From NCBI RefSeq assembly GCF_030542105.1, contig NZ_JAUOFB010000001.1, forward strand, positions 496,001-560,000: a DNA stretch of 64,000 bases, in the 5' to 3' direction. Made by a program: the position numbers and the translations under genes. Within the stretch, counting starts at the first letter, position 1. Every line of letters begins with the position of its first letter. Below the pieces are notes generated by a model that was not told where the DNA came from, did not search any database, and was given only the letters and a program-made list of their open reading frames with translations. Shown here one piece after another: positions 51,694-61,000 of this stretch. Source of the DNA: Hymenobacter sp. BT730. GTDB taxonomy: Bacteria; Bacteroidota; Bacteroidia; Cytophagales; Hymenobacteraceae.

Positions 51694-51977
51694 AACAAGC
51701 AGCAGTTGCGGCCGCCACAGCCGGGGCCGGAAGTAGTAGCTATGCTACATGAGCATTCTGCACTATACTGCTTATAATTTGCAAATTAATTATAAGGCTA
51801 TTGCGCTTTTAGTTATGATTCCTATTCCGGCGTTAGCAATAAGTGAAAGGTAGTATAGTTGCGGCGCACTTGATTGCTCCTAATGCAGGCAGTCCCCGAA
51901 ATCCTCATAAGCTTGGAGAAAGCTGGAAATCGAAAAAGCGTCGTGGGGAGAAGAAGATAGGGTCGGCTCAGCCTAGT

Positions 51978-52385
51978 TTATTCTGTTGTAGCAACTGTTA
52001 GCCAGTCATGGGCGGCTTCCTCGGTTGGGAAAAAGGCGAATTGTAGGTCTTCTGTTAAGCCACTCCCGATGGTACGCGCCGCCAACCGGCTCAGGGGCTG
52101 GCCTGCTTCTACAATAGCGCATTGGCCATAATGTACCTGTTGTATCGCTCGCGGAATCCATTCCTGTACTAGCCAGGTCTGTATGTCTACCGGCAACGGG
52201 GGCCGCTGCCCATGGAGGGAAAGCAGCTTGGTAGCACCATGATAGTGCATAGCATTTAAGGCATGTTCGTAAATGGCCTGTAGTTCGGGAGCAGATACCC
52301 GGACCGGCTGCCAGGCTATTCGCACATAACCCGCCCCATCCGGGATGTAGCTAATGGAGGCGGACTCATTATGAAAGTATTGCAC
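51978..52385 (-). CDS. Hypothetical protein (STAS/SpoIIAA-like fold?)
   Basis: A 135-residue soluble protein starting with GTG (MQYFHNESASISYIPDG). It contains YVRIAWQPVRVSAPELQAIY, WLVQEWIPRAIQQVHYGQCA and FAFFPTEEAAHDWL at its end. The pattern (strand, helix, strand, helix with a C-terminal FPTxxxAxxWL) resembles STAS-like proteins seen in Hymenobacter. Function unknown. It is a single gene between the pyruvate-kinase-like gene and the galactanase. Confidence 0.55.
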   Translation of the reverse strand: MQYFHNESASISYIPDGAGYVRIAWQPVRVSAPELQAIYEHALNAMHYHGATKLLSLHGQRPPLPVDIQTWLVQEWIPRAIQQVHYGQCAIVEAGQPLSRLAARTIGSGLTEDLQFAFFPTEEAAHDWLTVATTE

Positions 52386-52712
52386 TAGCGAGGCTGGTTA
52401 GGATAGCGAAACTACTATTTATTCCTCACTTCCGGGAATGAGCTTCTGATAGCCTCCAGGATATGTTGACTAAGCCATTGCTTAGGGAAGGATATCCGCC
52501 TCAACTGGCTATTCAGACCAAAGGAGAGTTACTATCAGTAGAAAGCCAGGCAGGCTGGGGGAGGCATTCCATGCGAGGCAGGCCTTCTCAAAATAGGGCC
52601 GCTTCTCCCGTACTTCTTCAGGGCCTAACTAGTATCTTGCTCGCTAGGTGCCAAAACGCGGAGGCAGTAACTGCCTCTGATTCAATTGTACTGCCCACCC
52701 TTTTTTCTCCCT
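52386..52712. other. Intergenic region upstream of the GH53 gene with a small dyad
   Basis: GAGGCAG-TAA-CTGCCTC (52661-52677) is a perfect 7-bp dyad 36 bp before the GH53 ATG. It may be a regulator site or an RNA hairpin. No gene is supported in the remaining sequence. Confidence 0.4.
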
Positions 52713-54530
52713 ATGCTAAATATTATACCCTTATCCTGGGCGCGGCAAGCGCTGACCGTCGGCGCCATCCTATGTACGTCGCTATTCTTCGCCTCATCCG
52801 CCAAAGCCCAAACTTTTGCCAAAGGCGGCGACACGGGCTGGCTCCAGCAGATGGAAGCCAACGGCTATAAGTTCTACAACGAGCAGGGCGTAGAGCAGGA
52901 CTGCTTTCAAATTCTCAAAGACAAGGGCATCAACTCCATTCGACTGCGGGTGTGGGTAAATCCCTCCATGGTGGACTGGGTGAACGGTCATTGCAGCCCC
53001 GCTGAAGTAGTAACAATGGCCACACGCGCAAAGAACCTGGGCCTGCGCATTATGATTGACTTTCACTACAGCGACAGTTGGGCTGACCCAGGTAAGCAAA
53101 CCAAACCCGCTGCCTGGGCCAATCATAACTTCCAGCAGCTGAAGACGGACGTGTACGACCACACCGCCAGCGTGATGAATGCACTGAAAGCCAGTGGTGT
53201 GACGCCGGAGTGGGTGCAAGTGGGCAATGAGATACCCAACGGCATGCTATGGCCCGAAGGCAACACTTCGAACTTCAGCCAGCTCACGCAGCTCATCAAT
53301 CAAGGCTACGATGCGGTCAAAGCGGTGAGTCCGACGACGAAGGTGGTTGTCCACCTCGACAAAGGCAACGACAACGCCCGGTTCCGCTCCTTTTTCGACA
53401 AGCTTACCACCAACGGGGGCAAGTACGATGTCATTGGCATGTCGTATTATCCCTACTGGCTCAACCAGGAGTACACGGTTTCCATTAGCGGCCTGCAATA
53501 CAACCTCAACGACATGGCCAGCCGCTACGGCAAAGAGGTCATTGTAGCCGAAGTGGGCGGCGACTGCACCAACGCGGCCCAGAACACCTACGATATGCTG
53601 GTGGCCGTGCAAAACGCTGTGTTTGGCGTGCCGAACAGCAAGGGGCTGGGGGTATTTTACTGGGAGCCCGAGGGTTACCGAAGTTTTAGCGGCTACCAGT
53701 TAAGTGCCTGGGCAAACGATGGCAAGCCCTCAACAGCGTTGAACGCATTTTTGGTTACCCCTACAGCCCCTCCCGTTACGCCTCCCAGTACCAACCTGGT
53801 GACCAATCCCGGCTTTGAGGCTAATGGGGCTTCCACCCAAACCCCGACGGACTGGACGAGTTGGGCCAACTCTACCGCCAACTACGCGGCCGACAAAACC
53901 GAAACGGGCGGCCAGGCCAGCACTTACCGCCTCACGCACTGGTTGGGCTCGGCTTATCAGGTCAGCACGTACCAAGTGAAAACCGGCCTCGCCAATGGTA
54001 CCTACACCCTCAAAGCCTGGGTCATGAACGGCGGCGGCCAGAAAGCCTGTCAGCTTTACGCCAAGAACTTCGGTGGAACAGAAAAAAACTACGCGCTGCC
54101 CGTCACCAGCACCTGGGCTCAGATTCAGATTCAGGGCATTCAGGTATCCAATGGCCAGTGCGAGTTTGGCTTATGGTCAGATGCCAACGCCGGTAACTGG
54201 TGCAGCATCGATAACGTGGAGCTGAGCCCTGCGGCGGTAGCTACTTCGGCCGTTACGCCAGCTCAGTTACCTACGGCGAATGAGGCGCGTACTGGAAGTC
54301 GCCTTTATCCTAATCCAGTAGCCGATGTACTCACACTTGTTCTACCCAAAGGAGTAGCTGGAGCAACCGTGCGCATCTACTCGCTTACTGGTAAGGCCGT
54401 ACTGACACAGACCTTCGCAGGCGCAGCCCGGTATCAATATCTGGACGTGTCTCATTTAGCCACCGGCCTCTATCAGGCACAGCTGGAAGTAGGCGGCCAG
54501 ACCGAAATCTACAAGTTTATCAAGCAATAA
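52713..54530 (+). CDS. Secreted GH53 arabinogalactan endo-beta-1,4-galactanase with CBM and T9SS domain
   Basis: A 605-residue exported enzyme (signal peptide to SSAKAQTF). The GH53 domain spans about 40-350; EWVQVGNEIPNGM holds the acid/base Glu and VIVAEVGGDC the nucleophile Glu. A carbohydrate-binding-like domain follows (NLVTNPGFEANGASTQTP to GNWCSIDNVEL, about 365-515), like those found with galactanases. The end (SRLYPNPVADVLTLVLPKG ... IYKFIKQ) is a T9SS type A sorting domain, so it is secreted and attached to the cell surface. It cuts beta-1,4-galactan in type I arabinogalactan. The ATG at 52713 starts the signal peptide. Confidence 0.93.
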   Translation: MLNIIPLSWARQALTVGAILCTSLFFASSAKAQTFAKGGDTGWLQQMEANGYKFYNEQGVEQDCFQILKDKGINSIRLRVWVNPSMVDWVNGHCSPAEVVTMATRAKNLGLRIMIDFHYSDSWADPGKQTKPAAWANHNFQQLKTDVYDHTASVMNALKASGVTPEWVQVGNEIPNGMLWPEGNTSNFSQLTQLINQGYDAVKAVSPTTKVVVHLDKGNDNARFRSFFDKLTTNGGKYDVIGMSYYPYWLNQEYTVSISGLQYNLNDMASRYGKEVIVAEVGGDCTNAAQNTYDMLVAVQNAVFGVPNSKGLGVFYWEPEGYRSFSGYQLSAWANDGKPSTALNAFLVTPTAPPVTPPSTNLVTNPGFEANGASTQTPTDWTSWANSTANYAADKTETGGQASTYRLTHWLGSAYQVSTYQVKTGLANGTYTLKAWVMNGGGQKACQLYAKNFGGTEKNYALPVTSTWAQIQIQGIQVSNGQCEFGLWSDANAGNWCSIDNVELSPAAVATSAVTPAQLPTANEARTGSRLYPNPVADVLTLVLPKGVAGATVRIYSLTGKAVLTQTFAGAARYQYLDVSHLATGLYQAQLEVGGQTEIYKFIKQ

Positions 54531-54596
54531 TAGGCAGCGCCTGTTGGCTAACACATGTTCCGAGCGGAGCTAGGCATAGCCAAGGGGCATTATCTT

Positions 54597-54995
54597 TTAT
54601 TTCAGTTCCAGCATCACAACTGACCTTGGAGGAAAGGCCACGCTCAGCTTGTCGTCCCATTTGTGGGCTTCGGTAAAGGCGGCCAGCTGTACGGTGCCGG
54701 GCTTCTAGAAGGTGTTGTAATCACTCACCTTGGCAGAGGTCAGGATGTGGCCGGTAGTTTTTCCAGGTTACACCTGGCAGCAGAGCATCCAGCTTCAGAC
54801 CTTTATTAGGGTCAAGGTTCACGAGGGAAATATGGATTGCTCCGTTTTGTCCTTCAAGGCCGAGGCGTTTAAGGCCGGGATTTTCTCCCTGCCCAGCGTA
54901 GTCCGGCGAGGTAAACAGCAGGGGAAGAAGCGGCGCATCTTGGTTTGGTGCACCTGGTAGAGGTCGAAGACATCATAAGTGGGGGTAAGTAGCAT
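54597..54995 (-). pseudogene. Remnant of a GH51 alpha-L-arabinofuranosidase (C-terminal part)
   Basis: On the minus strand several frames together give a GH51 C terminus: MLLTPTYDVFDLYQVHQ, then GQNGAIHISLVNLDPNKGL, then GHILTSAKVSDYNTF followed by a TAG stop and KPGTVQLAAFTEAHKWDD and finally SVVMLELK with TAA. At least two frameshifts and one in-frame stop are needed. The N-terminal two thirds, including the catalytic residues, are missing. It lies next to the GH53 gene, whose substrate (arabinogalactan) GH51 enzymes debranch. Confidence 0.75.
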
Positions 54996-55070
54996 CTTTT
55001 CTTTGTTAGTGGTTTAGTTGCCTGTACTCGGGGCCATGTCCAGTTGCTGACACGGCCCCGGTTTTACAGG

Positions 55071-58000
55071 CTACTTTCTAACGGCTATCCGCATCGTCTG
55101 TACTTTGGAAGAAGTCACCAGGCGGGCAAAGTAGATGCCTTCTGCCAGGTCCCGGCCGCTCAACTCGAAGGAATAGACCCGGCCAGCTTCAGCAGTGCCT
55201 GCCTGGATACGCTTCATGAGCATGCCTTTGGCATCATATAGTGTCAGCTCATAGCTGTCATTCTTATCCAGCGCGAAGGTGAGAGTGGTTTTCTCCGAGA
55301 AGGGATTAGGATAGTTAGAGAAAGTTGCCTTCACTGTAGCGGCAGGAACTGGGCCATCTGTGGTTGTCAGCGTGCTGGTCTTGGTGCTGGTCTTCACGTC
55401 AGGATTGTGGATGACGATGGAGCCTCCCTGGATAATAGTAGTAGGGGCCGCATTCAGGTCGTAGTTATCGGCAGCATTATCCAGAAGGTTATCGTAGACA
55501 ATAGCTCCTCCGGCATTTATATTCCAGATTTTGATACGGAATCGGTCAGCGCCAGTACCGTCGTTATACTGGCCGTCTACTGCCGATGTCATAAAGCCAT
55601 ACCGTCCGGTGCCATTAATGGTGCCCTCGCCTTTATAGCTGGCCTTGCTGCCGGAAATGACCAGCCGGGCAGCTTCATAGGAGGTGCTGTTAAAGTTTAT
55701 ATCACCGGCCTTAAACTGGAATTCGGTGCTGCCTTCTACTACCGTGGTGGAGCCCTTTTTATACTTGGCTACAAATCCGAAGTTGGCTTTGCCTTCTGCC
55801 GCTGGGTTGCTGCGCAGGGCTCCCTTCGGCGACCAGATCCAGCCACCGCCGGTAACAAAGCCACCGTTGGGGTCATAGATAACCACGTACTGATAAGTGA
55901 GCGGTACGGCTTGCAAAGGGCTGGTGGCAGAAGCAGTTGCTGTACTACCGCCATTATCTGCTAAGCTGAGCGTCAGGTTATAAACACCAGGAGTATTGTA
56001 GGTATAGGAGCCATTCACCGTCAGCACTCCATTGGCGGATGAGACCGTGCCTGTAGAAGTTCTTCCGTCGTCCCAAGTCCAGGTGGCTGTATAGTTTCCT
56101 GCCGCAAAGGCATCTACATCCGTAAATACGGCACTTACATTCACCGCTGTATTTATGGCCATAGGAGCCGCAGGGGCAGTGATGCTTGTAATGACGGGAA
56201 GATCATTAACAGGAGCTACATTGATAGTGAAGGTCTGAATGGCGCTTGCATCCACCCCACCATTTACTACTCCACCATTATCCTGCAGCTTCACACTTAC
56301 TGTGGCTGCCCCATTTGCATTGGGGGCCAAAGCATAAGAAAGCTTACCTGTGGCGTCAATAGCGGGCTGCCCGGTGCTGGTGAACAAACTCGTATTGTTA
56401 TTGCTAACAACAAAGCTTACTGTCTGCGTAGCTTCATTGGCGGGGCCGGCGCTGATGTACGTAGCCCAGGCTACACTCTGTGCGGGTGCGTCTTCCTGTA
56501 CCGTTTGATTGGCTCCTGCGGTGAAGGTCGGTGCATCATTGACAGCATTAACGGTGATAGTGAAAGTCTGTACTGCGCTTTCTGCTATACCGCCAGCGGT
56601 AGTACCACCATCGTCTTTGATGTTAACACTAACGATAGCTACCCCATTGGCATTGGCAGCTGGCGTAAAGGTGAGCTTGCCAGTAGCATCCACGGCTGGC
56701 TGGGCGGCAAACAACCCGGTATTTGAGTTGCTTACTACGAAGCTCAACGACTGGGTCCCCTCGTTAGCGGGGCCGGTACTCAGCGCTGTGGCCCAGCCGG
56801 TAATAGTTTGCGCAGCCGCATCCTCGTTCACCACTTGGTCACTGCCCTTTACGAAGCTTGGCGCATCGTTTACCGGATTGATCATAACGGTAAAGCTTTG
56901 GGTAGTCTCCGCATCACCATCACTGACTTTCACCGTTACCGATGCCGAGCCAAACTGATTAGCTTTGGGCGTGTATTTCAGCGTGCCGGTGCCCTGAGGG
57001 CTGGTATAAACCACGGTTGGATTATCCAGCAAGGCTGTGTTACTAGACGTAGCCGTCACGGTAAGTGTTTGAGCCTCGTTGGCGGCGCCAGTGCTGATGC
57101 CGCTCAGGGAGACAGTCTGCTCGGCTGCATCTTCATTAATAGCGGCCGGAGTGCTAACAGCGGCCAGCGTAGGAGCATCGTTTACGGCATTCACCGTAAC
57201 CGAGACAGTGGCAACCGCAGAGGTAAGCGCTCCATCTTGTACCGTGAAGGTGAAAGAGTCCGGGCCGTTGTAGTTAGCTGCAGGCTGATAGCTAAAGCTA
57301 CCATTTCCCTGTATCGTAGCGGTACCATGGGCTGCCGCCGTTGCAAGCGCAAACGTCAATGGAGAGCCTTCGATATCGGAGCCCGTCAGAGTACCCGTTT
57401 TTTCGGTGTCTTCATTAGTACTGATGGTCATGGCATCGGCCACCGGCGCATCATTCACCGCCGTTACCGTTAGGGCAACCGTGGCCGGGTTACTGCCTTC
57501 GTGTGCGGCATCCTGAGCTTTGTAGATGAAGGAGTCCGGGCCGTTGTAATTCGCGGCTGGAGTGTAGGTATAGCTGCCATCGGGGCTGAGCGTGAGCGAG
57601 CCATGCGCCGGGCCTGTCACCAGTACGGCCGTCAAAGTAGCGTCGTCTACATCGGTATCATTAGTTAATACCGAGCCTCCGTACAGCGCCGCATCCTCGT
57701 TCACCGTTCCCGCGTCGTTGGCCGCTACCGGGGCGTCATTCACGGCCGTGATGTTGATAACAAAAATCTGCTCCGCGCTTTCCGCTACTCCGCTGTTATC
57801 AGTGCCGCCATTGTCAGTAAGCTTTACGTGAATAGTTGCTGTCCCATTGGCATTGGCTGCCGGGGTATACGTGAGCTGACCGGCCGCATTAATAGCCGGC
57901 TGCCCATCAGCCGTGAACAGAGCAGAGGCGCTGTTGCTGATTATCTGGAAGGCTACCTGTTGCGTACTCTCGTTGGCGGGCCCGGCACTGATGGCTGTAG

Positions 58001-61000
58001 CCCAACCACTAACCGTTTGGGCACCGGCATCTTCCAAAACCGTCTGGTCGGCGCCTTTCGTGAAGGAAGGAGCATCGTTGACGGAATTAACGGTAATGGT
58101 AAATGTCTTGGTTACCTCCAGGTCTCCGTCATTGACTTTTACAGTAATCAAAGCTGAACCATACTGGTTAGCCTTAGGAGTATACTTTAAGCTGCCACTG
58201 GTTTCCTGACTGGTATACAGCACCGCTATATCGTCGACCAGGGACGTGTTATTGGAAGTAGCCGTTACCGTAAGTGTCTGTACTTCGTTGGCCGCTCCAC
58301 TACTGATTCCACTAAGCAACATAGTCTGCTCAGAGGCATCTTCATTAATGGCCTCTGGTGCAGAAATAGCTGCCAAGGTGGGCGCATCGTTGACGGGCGT
58401 TACCGTGATTGAAACCGTAGCCGGCTCAGAATCCAGTGCCCCATCATTCGCCTGGAAAGTAAAGGAGTCGGAGCCATAGTAATCGGCGTTAGGCGTATAC
58501 GTGAATGTATGGCCAGACCCGGATACGGAGCCATGAGCAGGGTTTGCTACTATGCTATATGTCAGAGCATCCCCTTCTATATCCGTTCCCGTCAGAGTAA
58601 TTAGTTTGGCTACATCCTCCTCCGTGGTAACAGATTGCGCTGTAGCTATGGGGGCATCATTCACCGGGGTAACATCCAGGGTAATGGTGTTAGGCGACTG
58701 ATCTAGGTCGAGGCCTCCATTGCTAGTTCCACCATTATCCTGTACCTGGAAAGTGAAGCTGGCATAGCCGGTACCGTTGGCGTTCAGTGCAGGGGAGAAG
58801 CTCAGGTTGGCTAAACTAGCCGCTGGAATCAGTTGCCCTGCTACAACAGAGGAGCCACTCAGCTGGAGCCGGCCGGCCGTTGGGAGAGTGGTGATTTTCA
58901 CAGCTGCCAGGCTGTTGCCATCGGTATCGGAGAAACCGAAATCAGCCGCGGCAAAAGGATAGCTTGTATCCTCCTGCGTGGTGAGTGTATTATCTGTTCC
59001 CGCTGGCTCGTCATTGACCGAATTTACCGTGATAGTGAATTCTTGGGTAGCACTTTCATCAACTCCACCTTTGACAATCCCTCCATTATCCTTCAACGTA
59101 ACACTTACAGTAGCCGAGCCATAAGCATTGGCCGCTGGCGTATAGGTTAGTGTGCCATCAGCGGCAATGCTAGGTAAGCTTGAAAACAGGTCGTTATTGG
59201 TGGTAGTTGCCGAGAAAGCCAAAATTTGGCCGGCTTCATCACTAGGCCCTGTACTGATGCCCGTAGCCCAGCCACTAATCGTTTGGGTGCCGGCATCTTC
59301 CAGAACCGTCTGGTCAGCCCCTTTCGCGAAGGAGGGCGCATCGTTGACAGCATTGATGGTGATAGTGAAGGTTTCTACGCTACTTTCATCAATACCTTCA
59401 TCGGCAGTGCCACCATTATCCTGGAGCTGCACACTAACCGTAGCAATTCCATTAGCATTGACCGCAGGAGTGTAGGTCAGCTTGCCGGTAGCATCAATAA
59501 CAGGCTGGGTAGCGAACAGCGTAGTATTGTTATTCGTTACGATGAAGGTTAGCTCCTGCGTAGATTCATTGTCTGCCCCAGCGCTGACGTTTGTAGCCCA
59601 GTTGCTCACACTTTGCGCACTGGCATCTTCGTCAACTTCCTGGTCATAGCCTTTCACGAAGCTTGGCGCATCGTTCACCGGTGCTACAGTCACAACAAAC
59701 TCGTCTTCTACGGCTGCGGAAACATTATCAGTAGCTTTTACCTTAATCGTGGCGGTGCCTGACTGATTAGTGCCATATGCCAGAATTAGCTTCTTAGTAG
59801 CAGCGTTATAGCTGGCCGTAACGAGGGCCGGATTGGTATTGCCGGATACAGTTAAGGCTAAAGCGTCTGAATTGGTGGCAATGTCCACATCCGCAAAGGT
59901 GTTGCTCAGATCCAATTCCGTGTTAGTGGCGTCTTCCAGCACTGAAACGTCAGAAATTGCCTGAGCTACTACTGGCGCATCATTTACGGCATCGACTGTA
60001 ATAGAAACCGTAGCTGGGGCTGAATCAACACTGCCATCATTAACTTTAAATGTGAACAAGTCGGAACCGTTGTAATTAGCCGCTGGCGCGTAGATATAAG
60101 TGTTGCCAGATTTTAGCGTCAGCATACCATAGCCAACTGAACCCGGCGTATAGCTCAGGGCATCTCCATCTACATCCGTTCCGGTCAACTCAATTTCTAT
60201 GGCCACATCCTCATCGGTGGTCACACTCTGTGCCGTAGCAATAGGAGCATCATTGACTGCCTGAACCGTAATGGAAACTGTGGCAAGGTTCGAGCTCAGG
60301 CTACCATCCGTCGCTCTATAAGTGAATGAATCACTGCCGTTATAGTTCGGGTTTGGCGTGTAGGTATAAGTGCCATTTGGAAGGAGTTCGAGCGTGCCTT
60401 TTGTAGGGCTGTTTACTAATTCGGCCGTTAGCTCGGCATTATCTACATCACTGTCATTTACTAAAATCGCACCACCCATTAAGATACCATCCTCATTCAC
60501 TGTTCCTGTATCATTGCTTGCCACCGGTGCGTCGTTCACGGCATTCACCGTAATAGTTACGGTAGCAGACAACGATGCTAAGTTGCCATCGTGAACTGTA
60601 AACGTGAAGGAGTCTGAGCCATTATAATTGGCATCTGGCGTGTAGCTAAATGCACCATTGGTCTCTAGTGTAACGGTACCATGTTCTGCGTCTGCTGCAA
60701 CGGTAAATGTTAAGTTAGATCCTTCAATATCTGAGCCGGTCAGTGTCCCCGTTTTTTGCGTGTCCTCGTCGGTGCTAATAGCCTGCGCAGCAGCTACTGG
60801 TGCATCATTTACGGCATCGACTGTAATTGACACGGTGGCCGGAGTAGAAGTCAAGGTGCCATCGTTGACCGTGAAATTGAAGGCAGCAGGGCCATTATAG
60901 TTAGCTGCTGGTGTGAAAATGTAGGTGTTGCTGGTGCCTGCTTTCTGCGCCAGGGAGCCGTGATTAACACTGCCCGGCGTATAAGTAAGTGGGTCACTAT

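Noticed and set aside
52463..52870. 135-codon ORF overlapping the GH53 start
   Set aside because: It overlaps the galactanase signal peptide in another frame and has no conserved sequence.
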